Below, piece by piece: positions 7,664-15,486 of a stretch of DNA of 35,302 nt (positions within the stretch are counted from its first letter, which is position 1; each line of letters begins with the position of its first letter). The position numbers were made by a program, and so were the translations under genes. Source of the stretch: Cellulomonas biazotea (GTDB lineage Bacteria; Actinomycetota; Actinomycetes; Actinomycetales; Cellulomonadaceae); the NCBI RefSeq assembly GCF_004306155.1, contig NZ_BIMR01000239.1:1-35302 (forward strand), read 5' to 3'. The notes under the pieces are model-generated. The model did no database searches and was not told the DNA's origin. It was given only the letters and a program-made list of their open reading frames with translations.

Positions 7664-10513
7664 ATGCTCTCGTCGGTCGTCGCCGCCGCGACGTCAGCCG
7701 TCCTGCTCGCCGTGCCGGCCGTCGTGCCGACCGTCGCGGGCGCCCTGCCGCGCGCGGCCGGGGAGCCGTTGAGCGTGCAGGAGCTGGACCTGACCGCCGT
7801 CGACACGGCGGCGCTCGGGGACCTCCCCGCGGTGGCGCCCGAGCCGACCGAGGGCGCGGGCGACCTCGCGCCGCTGTCCGCGGCCGACGCGACGGCCGAG
7901 CGCCGCGTCGCGCCGGAGGCCGAGGGCGAGACCGCACCGGACGACGCACCCGTAGCCGAGCCCGCACCGGACGAGGCACCCGCCCCCGACGTCCTCACCG
8001 CCCCGCTCGACACGTCGCCGTTCTCGGTGCTCGGCGTCACCTGGGACGAGGGGCCCGACGACGTCGTCGTCCGCTATCGCGTCCGCACCGACGGCACCTG
8101 GAGCGACTGGGAGGCGGTCGCCGCGGCGGACGTGCAGCCCGACGCGTCGTCCCGCGAGGCGAGCGACGGTCGTGGCGCGACCGACCCGATCGTCGCGCTC
8201 GACGCCGACGGCGTGCAGCTGTGGGCGCAGTCCGACACGGGTGACGTGACAGGGCTCAAGGCCGTCCTCGTCGACCCCGGCACGCAGGCGGCCGACGCGA
8301 CGGTCAGCGCGATCCCGGTGCCCGGGCAGCCCGCGATCGTCAGCCGCGCCGGCTGGGGCGCCGACGAGTCGCTGCGGACGTGCGAGCCGGACTACTCGAG
8401 CCAGATGGTCGCGGCCGCGGTGCACCACACCGCGTCGACGAACTCCTACTCGGCGGCGGACGTCCCGGGCCTGATCCGCGGGTTCTACGCGTACCACACG
8501 CGCCCCGAGGCCGACGGCGGCCGCGGCTGGTGCGACATCGGCTACAACTTCCTCGTCGACAAGTTCGGCCGCGTGTTCGAGGGGCGCGCGGGCGGCATCA
8601 CGAGCACGGTCGTCGGGGTGCACACGGGCGGGTTCAACAGCCGCACGATCGGCATCTCCGCGATCGGCGACTACGGGACCGTGGCGGTGCCGGACGTCCT
8701 CACCGAGGCGATCGCGTCACTCATCGCCTGGAAGTTCTCGATCCACGGCATCTCCGCGGGCGTCGACGTCACGATGATCTCGGGCGGCGGCGCGTCGAAG
8801 TGGCCCGAGGGCACGGCCGTGACGTTCTCGACGATCTACGGGCACCGGGACGCGCAGCTCACGTCCTGCCCGGGCCAGAACCTGTACAACCTGCTGCCGT
8901 ACCTGCGCGCGCGGGTCGCGGAGCTGGCGAACCCGGCGGTCGGCGTCTCGCCGTACGGCGAGTGGGACTCGGTGACGACGACGGGGAGCTCGCTGACCGT
9001 CTCCGGCTGGGCGTTCGACCCGGAGACCGTCGTGCCGATCACCGTCGAGGTCCGCGTCGACGGCGCGCTGACCTCCGTGCTCGCGGACCGCCCCCGGCCG
9101 GACGTCGCGGCCGCCTATCCCGCGCTCGGCCCGAACCACGGGTTCACGGCGACCATCCCCCACGGCCCGGGCTCGCCGGTGGTCTGCCTGGCGGCGGTCA
9201 ACGTCGGGAACGGCACGACCGTCTCGCTCGGGTGCCGCCGCGTGACGATCCGCAACGCGGCGCCGATCGGTGCGGTCGACTCCGTCACGACGTCGGCGAC
9301 GGGCGTGACCGTCAGCGGCTGGACGCTCGACCCGGACACGTCGGCGTCGAACGAGGTGCACATCTACGTCGACGGCGTCGGCGTCTCCCTCGTCGCGTCG
9401 CTCAACCGGCCCGACGTGGCGGCGGTGTACGGCCGGGGGGCGGCGCACGGCTTCACTCACACGCGGACCCTCGCCGCCGGTGAGCACTCGGTGTGCGTCT
9501 ACAGCATCGACACCGCGGGCGGCTCCCCGACGCTGCTGACGTGCCAGTCGTTCACGGTCGGCACGCCGCCGCCCGTCGTCGCGCGGACCGCGCCGTACGG
9601 GGTGATCGACGCGGCGACCGCGACCAACACCGCGATCACCGTCACCGGGTGGGCGCTGGACCCGGACACGCACAACCCCATCGACGTCCACGTCTACGTC
9701 GACGGCCGCGGCGTCTCGCTGCGGGCCGACGGGAACCGGCCGGACGTCGACCAGGCGTTCCGCAAGGGCGCCGCGCACGGCTGGTCGTACGCGCTGGACG
9801 CCCGACCCGGGCCCCACGACGTCTGCGTCCACGCCATCAACGACGGCCCGGGCGACAACACGCTCATCGGCTGCCGCACGGTCGTCGTGCCGGACTCGGC
9901 GCCGATCGGCGTCGTCGACAGCATGTCCGCGTCGGGTGGCACGCTCACGGTGACCGGCTGGGCGCTCGACCCCGACACGTGGGCGTCGAACCAGGTCCAC
10001 GTCTACGTCGACGGCGTCGGCTACGGCCTGGTCGCCGACGGCGAGCGGCCCGACGTCGCGGCCGTGTACGGGCGCGGCTCGAAGCACGGGTACACGCTGC
10101 GCGCGCCGATCGGGCCGGGCGCCCACGGGGTGTGCGTCTTCAGCATCAACACCGCGGCAGGCGACAACACCCTCGTGGAGTGCCGGACCGTGGTGCTGAC
10201 CGACGCGCTGCCCATCGGCGTCGTCGACTCGGCGACGACCAGCCCGGGGACGCTGACGCTCACCGGCTGGGCGCTCGACCCCGACACGAGCTCGCCGGTC
10301 GACGTGCACGTCTACGTCGACGGCGTCGGCGTCGCCCTGACGGCGTCCACGAGCCGGCCGGACGTCGGCGCGGTGTACGGGCGCGGCGACCAGCACGGCT
10401 TCACGCACGCGCGCCGGCTCGGCGCCGGTCCGCACTCCTGGTGCATCCACGCGATCGGCGCCGCGGGCGGCGGCAACACCCTCGTCGGGTGCGGCTCCGT
10501 CGTCGTCCCGTAG
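7664..10513 (+). CDS. Secreted N-acetylmuramoyl-L-alanine amidase (PGRP type) with five C-terminal repeats
   Basis: This 949-residue exported protein has a weakly charged signal peptide (about 1-27) and an acidic Ala/Pro/Glu linker (about 50-115). A small LGVTW...WSDWEAV domain (122-205) follows, of the kind that precedes PGRP domains in actinobacteria. The Amidase_2/PGRP domain (about 226-425) has zinc-ligand candidates in VHHTAS (His254/255), YGHRDA (His394) and SCPGQ (Cys402), and Tyr294 in IGYNF. The family cuts the bond between muramic acid and the stem peptide. Five repeats of about 103 residues fill 430-949, and the same repeat occurs in 25817-28174. The ATG at 7664 has AAGGAG six bases upstream. 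A large hairpin follows the stop. The active-site residues look intact, so hydrolase activity is plausible, though such proteins may only bind the wall. Confidence 0.92.
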   Translation: MLSSVVAAATSAVLLAVPAVVPTVAGALPRAAGEPLSVQELDLTAVDTAALGDLPAVAPEPTEGAGDLAPLSAADATAERRVAPEAEGETAPDDAPVAEPAPDEAPAPDVLTAPLDTSPFSVLGVTWDEGPDDVVVRYRVRTDGTWSDWEAVAAADVQPDASSREASDGRGATDPIVALDADGVQLWAQSDTGDVTGLKAVLVDPGTQAADATVSAIPVPGQPAIVSRAGWGADESLRTCEPDYSSQMVAAAVHHTASTNSYSAADVPGLIRGFYAYHTRPEADGGRGWCDIGYNFLVDKFGRVFEGRAGGITSTVVGVHTGGFNSRTIGISAIGDYGTVAVPDVLTEAIASLIAWKFSIHGISAGVDVTMISGGGASKWPEGTAVTFSTIYGHRDAQLTSCPGQNLYNLLPYLRARVAELANPAVGVSPYGEWDSVTTTGSSLTVSGWAFDPETVVPITVEVRVDGALTSVLADRPRPDVAAAYPALGPNHGFTATIPHGPGSPVVCLAAVNVGNGTTVSLGCRRVTIRNAAPIGAVDSVTTSATGVTVSGWTLDPDTSASNEVHIYVDGVGVSLVASLNRPDVAAVYGRGAAHGFTHTRTLAAGEHSVCVYSIDTAGGSPTLLTCQSFTVGTPPPVVARTAPYGVIDAATATNTAITVTGWALDPDTHNPIDVHVYVDGRGVSLRADGNRPDVDQAFRKGAAHGWSYALDARPGPHDVCVHAINDGPGDNTLIGCRTVVVPDSAPIGVVDSMSASGGTLTVTGWALDPDTWASNQVHVYVDGVGYGLVADGERPDVAAVYGRGSKHGYTLRAPIGPGAHGVCVFSINTAAGDNTLVECRTVVLTDALPIGVVDSATTSPGTLTLTGWALDPDTSSPVDVHVYVDGVGVALTASTSRPDVGAVYGRGDQHGFTHARRLGAGPHSWCIHAIGAAGGGNTLVGCGSVVVP
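8951..10510 (+). repeat. Five tandem ~103-codon repeats in the amidase gene
   Basis: Repeat units start at 8951, 9263, 9593, 9902 and 10211 (residues 430, 534, 644, 747 and 850) and are 104, 110, 103, 103 and 100 codons long. Each has a P-[IY]-G start, a GW-x-x-D-P-[DE]-T core, a V-D-G strand, RPDV, HG[FWY] and two cysteines (CV and GCR), which could form a disulfide within the unit. The first unit is the most diverged, and the second has a proline-rich extension at its end. Confidence 0.92.
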
Positions 10514-10533
10514 CGCGCCCCGCGACCGCCACC

Positions 10534-10573
10534 GGCACCGCCGCCGTCCGCGCCCGTGGACGGCGGCGGTGCC
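10534..10573 (+). terminator. Strong hairpin terminator after the amidase gene
   Basis: A perfect 16-bp stem (10534-10549 with 10558-10573) closes an eight-base loop, 20 bases past the amidase stop. No U-run follows, as is common in high-GC actinobacteria. It separates the amidase gene from the rmlC promoter just downstream. Confidence 0.75.
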
Positions 10574-10582
10574 ATGTCCGCG

Positions 10583-10588
10583 TAGATT
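10583..10588 (+). promoter_or_regulatory. Candidate -10 box for rmlC
   Basis: TAGATT matches TANNNT and lies directly after the hairpin. It would give a leader of about 30 bases that carries AAGGAG before the GTG at 10626. No good -35 hexamer is seen, because that position falls inside the hairpin. Confidence 0.45.
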
Positions 10589-10625
10589 TGCCCTGCGACA
10601 GGCCACCTCACGAAGGAGACACCCG

Positions 10626-11243
10626 GTGCAGTTCCGCGAGCTCAAGGTCCCCGGCGCCTGGGAGATCACCCCGAAGCAGATGGGCGACCCGCGAGGCGTC
10701 TTCCTGGAGTGGTTCAAGGACGAGACCTTCCAGCAGGCCGTCGGGCACCGCCTCGACCTGCAGCAGGCGAACTGCTCGGTGTCGGCCGCGGGCGTCCTGC
10801 GAGGCATCCACTTCGCCGACGTGCCGCCCGGCCAGGCGAAGTACGTGACGTGCGCGAAGGGCGCCGTGCTCGACGTCGTCGTCGACCTGCGCGTGGGCTC
10901 GCCGACGTTCGGCACCTGGGACTCCGTGCTGCTCGACGACGTCGACCGGCGCGCGATCTACCTGTCCGAGGGCCTCGGGCACGCGTTCCTGTCCCTCGAG
11001 GACGACTCGACCGTCCTGTACCTGTGCTCGACCGGCTACTCCCCCGGGCGCGAGCACGGCATCCACCCGCTCGACCCCGAGGTCGGGATCGCGTGGCCGA
11101 CGACGGACCGCGCGGGCCGTCCGCTCGAGCCGCTCCTGTCCGACAAGGACCTCGCCGCACCGTCGCTCGCCGAGGCGCTCGCGTCCGGCCTGCTGCCCGA
11201 CGCGTCGACCGTGAGCGCGTACGTCGCGTCGCTGGCGCGCTGA
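10626..11243 (+). CDS. rmlC: dTDP-4-dehydrorhamnose 3,5-epimerase
   Basis: This 205-residue cupin enzyme epimerises dTDP-4-keto-6-deoxy-D-glucose at C3 and C5 to give dTDP-4-keto-L-rhamnose, the substrate of RmlD. The hallmarks are DPRGVFLEWF, QANCSVS, GVLRGIHF with the catalytic His62, the VVVDLR strand, EGLGHAF, and Tyr138 in STGYSPGREHGI. The length is close to the usual 180-200 residues. The GTG at 10626 is supported by GAAGGAG upstream; the longer frame adds 19 basic residues. The GT4 gene 11248-12357 follows after four bases, so they form an operon. A C3-only epimerase for another deoxysugar is possible but less likely with rmlD nearby. Confidence 0.93.
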   Translation: MQFRELKVPGAWEITPKQMGDPRGVFLEWFKDETFQQAVGHRLDLQQANCSVSAAGVLRGIHFADVPPGQAKYVTCAKGAVLDVVVDLRVGSPTFGTWDSVLLDDVDRRAIYLSEGLGHAFLSLEDDSTVLYLCSTGYSPGREHGIHPLDPEVGIAWPTTDRAGRPLEPLLSDKDLAAPSLAEALASGLLPDASTVSAYVASLAR

Positions 11244-11247
11244 GGCC

Positions 11248-12357
11248 GTGACCCCGGCTGCCATACCGCAGAGACCGCACGTCGCCCTGACGGTCGAGCA
11301 GCTCTGGCAGCGGACGCCGGGCGGCTCGGGGACGTACATCGTCGAGCTCGCCCGCGCGCTGCACGACGGCGGTCTCGCGTCCGTCACCGGTGTCGCCGCG
11401 CGGCACCCGGAGCCGCCGCCGCAGGACTGGACCGTCGGGGTCCCGGTGCGGCACGCGCGGCTGCCGCGGCGCGCGCTCTACGACGCGTGGCAGGTCCTGC
11501 GCCGGCCGCGGGCGGAGAGCCTCGTCCCGGACGTCGACGTCGTGCACGCGACGACGTGGGCCGTGCCGCCCACCCGTCGGCCGCTCGTCGTCACCGTGCA
11601 CGACCTGGCGTTCCTGCACGACGCCGCTCACTTCACGCCGCGCGGCAACGCGTTCTTCCGGCGGGCGCTCGACGTCGTGCGGGAACGCGCGGACGCCGTC
11701 GTCGTGCCGTCCCGCTCGACGGCCGACGACTGCGTGGCCGCCGGGCTCGACGCGAGCCGGGTCACCGTCGTCCCGCACGGGGCGCGAGGGGCACGGGTCG
11801 GCGACGACGCCGTCGAGCGGTTCCGCGCGACGACGGGAGTGCGGCGCGACTACGTGCTGTGGTGCGGCACCATCGAGCCGCGCAAGAACCTCGACCGGCT
11901 GCTGGGCGCCTTCGCCGCCGCCGGGACGGACGACCTGGACCTCGTCCTCGTCGGTCCGGCCGGGTGGGGTGCGCTGCCCCCGCTGCCTGCGGGCCTCGCG
12001 CCCGAGCGCGTGCACGTCCTCGGGCACCTCGACGTCGACCTGCTGGCGGCCGCGTACCGCGGTGCGCGCGCGTTCTGCTTCCCGTCGCTGCGCGAGGGCT
12101 TCGGGCTGCCCGTGCTGGAGGCGATGCACCAGGGCACGCCCGTGGTGACGTCCCAGGGCACCGCGTGCGCCGAGGTGGGCGGCGACGCCGCCGTGCTCGT
12201 CGACCCGCTCGACGTCGCGTCGATCGCCGACGGCCTGCGCACCGCGGTCGGCGACGCGCACGACGACCTCGCGGTCGCGTCAGGTCTGCGCGCGGCGGAG
12301 TTCTCCTGGGAGGCGGCGGCCCGCGCCACCGCGGAGGTCTACCGCTCGGTGCTCTGA
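11248..12357 (+). CDS. GT4-family glycosyltransferase
   Basis: This 369-residue GT-B enzyme of family GT4 has TPGGSGTYIVELARAL in the N-terminal domain and VVTVHDLAFLHD at the domain core. The C-terminal donor domain carries WCGTIEPRKNLDRLLGAF and SLREGFGLPVLEAM. The PRKN loop and EGFGLP motif place it with the mannosyl/rhamnosyltransferase-type GT4s also found at 34034-35128 and, more distantly, 120-1214. The GTG at 11248 lies four bases after the rmlC stop, so it is probably translated by coupling, and a role as rhamnosyltransferase using the RmlC/RmlD product is reasonable but unproven. Confidence 0.9.
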   Translation: MTPAAIPQRPHVALTVEQLWQRTPGGSGTYIVELARALHDGGLASVTGVAARHPEPPPQDWTVGVPVRHARLPRRALYDAWQVLRRPRAESLVPDVDVVHATTWAVPPTRRPLVVTVHDLAFLHDAAHFTPRGNAFFRRALDVVRERADAVVVPSRSTADDCVAAGLDASRVTVVPHGARGARVGDDAVERFRATTGVRRDYVLWCGTIEPRKNLDRLLGAFAAAGTDDLDLVLVGPAGWGALPPLPAGLAPERVHVLGHLDVDLLAAAYRGARAFCFPSLREGFGLPVLEAMHQGTPVVTSQGTACAEVGGDAAVLVDPLDVASIADGLRTAVGDAHDDLAVASGLRAAEFSWEAAARATAEVYRSVL

Positions 12358-12372
12358 CGCGGCCCTGCGCTC

Positions 12373-12411
12373 GACCACGGCCCGGCGCTCCGGCCGCGAC
12401 CGGCGGTGGTC
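12373..12411. terminator. Imperfect hairpin between convergent genes
   Basis: GACCAC at 12373-12378 pairs with GTGGTC at 12406-12411, and the inner GC-rich bases can extend the stem with mismatches. It fills the 52-base gap between convergent genes and overlaps the stop of 12410-13462. It could end transcription in both directions, but the stem is imperfect. Confidence 0.35.
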
Positions 12412-13462
12412 AGGAGGCGGGGCGCTGCGTGACGACGTCGGGCGCGACCGGCTCGTCCGCCGGGTCGTCCTGACCGGCCCGACGCCGCACGACCACGACC
12501 GCGACGAGCGCGGCGAGACCCGCGACCAGCAGGTCGCCGACCGTGAAGATCATGCGCGACGCGAGCGCCATGCCGGTCGCCTGGCCGGCGGCCATGGTCG
12601 TCGTGAGCGTGCCGACGATGACGGCCTCGCGGACGCCGACGCCCGACGGCAGGAACACCGCGAACAGGCCCGCGGTGAAGCCGATCGCCATGGTGCCCGC
12701 GCACAGCAGGATCGCGCCGAGGCCCGGGTCCACGAGGGAGTTCGCGAGCAGCCACAGGTGCACGCCGAACAGGCCGTAGGACAGCAGGGCCCAGCCGAAC
12801 GAGCGCGCCACGACGCTGACGCGCAGCGTGTGGTCGAGCGGCGGGCGCCGCAGCACGCGGAAGACGAGCGACGCGAGCCACGTCATGACCTTGGGGTGCA
12901 GGCACACGAGGCCGAGCGGCAGCAGCAGGAACAGCCACAGGAGCTCCTGGTGGCCGCCCTGGAGCATGACGGGGACGGCGGCGATGCCGAGCACCAGGGA
13001 CGCGACGACCCCGACGCCCGCGGCGAACAGGCTCGCGGCGAACACGCGGGCCCGCGCGACCCCGTACCGGCGGCCGAGCTCCATCTGCACGAGGTACGCC
13101 CAGACGGAGCCGGGGATGTACTTGCCGAGCTGGCCGACGAGGCAGATCTGCGAGCCGCGGGCGGCGCCGACCGGGGGGCCCATGTCGTCGAGCAGCGTCT
13201 GCCAGCTCTTCGCACCGGCGCCGAGGCCGAGCACGACGGCGAGGAACGAGAGGACCGCCGAGAGCACGTTCACCTGGGCGAGGACCTCGGAGACGTCGCC
13301 CCACTGCCGCACGACCTGCCACGACGCGGCGGCGACCACGAGGACGACGAGACCCCACCGCAGCACGACGAGCGCCCGCTGCCGGGTGGTGGGGGCGGTG
13401 CGCGCGGGCACGACGACGTCGGCCTCGGTGGCCGCACCCGACTGCACGGCCGCGGCGCTCAC
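12410..13462 (-). CDS. UPF0104/LPG synthase TM-type membrane protein
   Basis: This 350-residue integral membrane protein has about eight helices. It carries signatures of the lysylphosphatidylglycerol synthase transmembrane (UPF0104, AglD/MprF-like) family: VGQLGKYIPGSVWAYL, FLPSGVGVREAVIVG and a closing SRMIFTVGDLLVAGL. Relatives act as lipid flippases or occur in polysaccharide loci with unknown roles. The GTG at 13462 has AGGAGG seven bases upstream and overlaps the stop of the LpxA-like gene by GTGA, so the two are co-translated. This coupling hints at handling of a lipid or lipid-linked sugar made with the acyltransferase. The exact substrate is unknown. Confidence 0.85.
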   Translation of the reverse strand: MSAAAVQSGAATEADVVVPARTAPTTRQRALVVLRWGLVVLVVAAASWQVVRQWGDVSEVLAQVNVLSAVLSFLAVVLGLGAGAKSWQTLLDDMGPPVGAARGSQICLVGQLGKYIPGSVWAYLVQMELGRRYGVARARVFAASLFAAGVGVVASLVLGIAAVPVMLQGGHQELLWLFLLLPLGLVCLHPKVMTWLASLVFRVLRRPPLDHTLRVSVVARSFGWALLSYGLFGVHLWLLANSLVDPGLGAILLCAGTMAIGFTAGLFAVFLPSGVGVREAVIVGTLTTTMAAGQATGMALASRMIFTVGDLLVAGLAALVAVVVVRRRAGQDDPADEPVAPDVVTQRPAS

Positions 13463-14154
13463 GACGCCACCTCCTTGGCCCACCAGACGAAGTGCGGGGC
13501 GAGCACCTCCGGCACGTCGTCCTCGCCGGGGACGTCGCCCGCGGCGTAGGCCGCCTGGACGAGCGCGACCGCTGCCGCGTCGACACCGAGGCGCTCCATG
13601 CCGACGGCGTTCGCGCCGTGGATCCGGGCCGGGTTGCCGAACGCGCGGGCGAAGGGCGGGACGTCGCGGGTGACGACGGCGCCCATGCCGACCATGGCGC
13701 CGGGACCGACGAGGCGGCGCTGGTGCAGCACCGCGCCGAGGCCGACGTTGGCCCGGTCGCCGATGCGGACGTGCCCGCCCATCGCGACGGTCGACGCGAG
13801 CGTGACGCCGTCGCCGATGCGCGAGTCGTGCGCCACGTAGACCTTGTTCATGATGAAGCAGTCGTCGCCGACGACCGTCTGCTCGTGCCAGCCCTGGTGG
13901 ATCAGCGCGTGCTCGCGGATGACGTTGCGCGACCCGATCCGGACACCGGCGGCCTCCTCGGGCGCCTCGTCCCACGGCTCGCCGTGCTCGACGCCGCGGA
14001 CCTCGGGGGGCGTGCCGATGACGACGCCCGGGCCGATCCAGTTGTCGTCGCCGACGACGAGAGGCCCGCACAGCACGGCGTGCGGGCCGATGACGTTGCC
14101 GTCGCCGAGGACCACTCCGTCCCCGATGACGGCGGTGCTGTGGATCGAGTTCAT
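13459..14154 (-). CDS. LpxA-like hexapeptide-repeat acyltransferase
   Basis: This 231-residue left-handed beta-helix protein resembles UDP-GlcNAc O/N-acyltransferases of the LpxA family along its length. It has an N-terminal hexapeptide ladder, RIGSRNVIREHALIHQG (LpxA-type IRE...IHRG), IMNKVYVAHDS with His109 at the LpxA catalytic His125 position, GGHV (His128), LHQ (His144) and GNPAR, plus a short helical C-terminus. LpxA starts lipid A synthesis in Gram-negatives, which an actinobacterium should not make. By manual alignment Tyr107 replaces LpxA His122, and Met157 sits at the chain-length ruler position. The ATG at 14154 has GGAGGACC before it. It is divergent from DegT and Gfo/Idh genes resembling gnnB and gnnA. 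I infer N-acylation of an amino sugar nucleotide; a plain acetyltransferase is the alternative. Confidence 0.88.
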   Translation of the reverse strand: MNSIHSTAVIGDGVVLGDGNVIGPHAVLCGPLVVGDDNWIGPGVVIGTPPEVRGVEHGEPWDEAPEEAAGVRIGSRNVIREHALIHQGWHEQTVVGDDCFIMNKVYVAHDSRIGDGVTLASTVAMGGHVRIGDRANVGLGAVLHQRRLVGPGAMVGMGAVVTRDVPPFARAFGNPARIHGANAVGMERLGVDAAAVALVQAAYAAGDVPGEDDVPEVLAPHFVWWAKEVAS

Positions 14155-14183
14155 GGTCCTCCGAGCGCAAGTCAGGCCCTTCG

Positions 14184-14189
14184 ATGGTA
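14184..14189 (-). promoter_or_regulatory. Candidate -10 box for the LpxA-like operon
   Basis: The minus strand reads TACCAT, a TANNNT match, giving a leader of about 23 bases before the ATG at 14154. It lies in the 228-base divergent region shared with the DegT gene. No -35 consensus is seen. Confidence 0.4.
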
Positions 14190-14334
14190 GCCCACTCGGC
14201 GCAACGGGCCGTCTCTCGGCACGCCATCGGCACGCGGTCGGCGCGCCCGCCGCGGGCATCCGCGAGACCACCGAGAGGCCGTCAGCACGCGGCAGAAGGC
14301 CCGGAGGCCCCACGGGCGACGGTCGACTCGCTGG

Positions 14335-14340
14335 TAGCGT
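14335..14340 (+). promoter_or_regulatory. Candidate -10 box for the DegT/Gfo operon
   Basis: TAGCGT matches TANNNT and would give a leader of about 35 bases carrying ACGAGG before the GTG at 14383. No -35 consensus is seen. Confidence 0.4.
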
Positions 14341-14382
14341 CGGCGCCGCCAACTTCCTCCCGTGACAAGACGAGGTTCGTCC

Positions 14383-15483
14383 GTGATCCCCATCTCCACC
14401 GTCGAGCTCGGTCCCGATGTCGAGGCCGAGGTCCTGAAGGTCCTGCGCTCGGGCATGGTCGCCCAAGGACCGGTCGTCGCCGAGTTCGAGCGCCGCTTCG
14501 CCGCGCTCACCGGCGTGCAGCACGCCGTCGCCGTGAACAACGGCACCACGGCCCTCGTGGCCGCCCTGCAGGTGCTCGACCTGGAGCCCGGTGACGAGGT
14601 CGTCACCAGCCCGTTCACGTTCGTGGCGACGCTCAACGCGATCCTCGAGGCCGGCGCCACGGCGACGTTCGCCGACATCGACGACGTCGACTTCAACCTC
14701 GCGCCCGACGCCGCGGCTGCCGCGATCGGCGACCGCACGCGCGTGCTCATGCCCGTGCACCTGTACGGGCAGACGGCGCCGATGGGCGAGCTCGCGCCGC
14801 TCGCGGCCGACCGCGGGCTCGCGCTCGTCGAGGACTCCGCGCAGTCGCACGGCGCCACGCTCGACGGGCGTGCGGCGGGCAGCTTCGGCATCGGCTGCTT
14901 CTCGTTCTACGGGACGAAGAACATCACGACCGGTGAGGGCGGCATCATCACCACGGACGACGACGTCCTGGCCGACCGCCTGCGCGTGCTGCGCAACCAG
15001 GGCATGCGCGCCCGCTACCAGTACGAGGTCGCGGGCCACAACTACCGCCTCACGGACCTGCAGGCCGCGCTCGCGCTCCCCCAGCTCGACCGGTACGAGC
15101 AGACCGTCGCCCGCCGCAAGGCCAACGCCGCGACGCTCGTCGAGGGCCTCGCCGGCATCCCCGGCCTCGTGCTGCCGCAGGAGCTGCCCGGGCGCTCGCA
15201 CGTCTGGCACCAGTTCACCGTCCGCGTGACGCAGGACGCCGCCGTCTCGCGCGACGAGCTCGTGGCCCGCCTCACCGAGGCCGGCGTCGGCAGCGGCATC
15301 TACTACCCCAAGCTCGTGTTCGACTACGAGACCTACCTGACGCACCCGCGCGTCAAGGTCAGCGAGGTCCCGACCGCCGCACGCGTCGTGCAGGAGGTCG
15401 TCTCCCTGCCCGTGCACCCGCGGCTGTCGGACGACGACCTGCGCACGGTCGTCGACACCGTCCGCTCGATCCTGGGGGCCTGA
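14383..15483 (+). CDS. DegT/DnrJ/EryC1/StrS-family sugar aminotransferase (GnnB-like candidate)
   Basis: This PLP-dependent enzyme of 366 residues transfers an amino group to a keto-sugar nucleotide. Family marks are VNNGTTALVAALQ, SPFTFVATLNAILEAGA, the aspartate in LVEDSAQSHGA, and the PLP lysine in FYGTKNITTGEGG (Lys179 from this start). The GTG at 14383 is chosen because ACGAGG lies seven bases upstream; the GTG at 14362 would add seven residues and has no ribosome site. The Gfo/Idh dehydrogenase follows after three bases. Dehydrogenase plus DegT enzyme beside an LpxA homologue is the GnnA/GnnB arrangement known from Acidithiobacillus, where UDP-GlcNAc gains a 3-amino group. I infer the same reaction type; the sugar is not proven. 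Confidence 0.92.
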   Translation: MIPISTVELGPDVEAEVLKVLRSGMVAQGPVVAEFERRFAALTGVQHAVAVNNGTTALVAALQVLDLEPGDEVVTSPFTFVATLNAILEAGATATFADIDDVDFNLAPDAAAAAIGDRTRVLMPVHLYGQTAPMGELAPLAADRGLALVEDSAQSHGATLDGRAAGSFGIGCFSFYGTKNITTGEGGIITTDDDVLADRLRVLRNQGMRARYQYEVAGHNYRLTDLQAALALPQLDRYEQTVARRKANAATLVEGLAGIPGLVLPQELPGRSHVWHQFTVRVTQDAAVSRDELVARLTEAGVGSGIYYPKLVFDYETYLTHPRVKVSEVPTAARVVQEVVSLPVHPRLSDDDLRTVVDTVRSILGA

Positions 15484-15486
15484 GCC

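Noticed and set aside
8951-10510. Repeated DNA as a possible CRISPR or satellite array
   Set aside because: The units are about 309 bases, diverged at DNA level and in frame; they are protein repeats, not short direct repeats with spacers.
8717-10915. 732-residue minus-strand open frame over the repeats
   Set aside because: It mirrors the amidase repeats on the other strand; its apparent internal repetition (DVDVHVDR-type) comes only from the real repeats.
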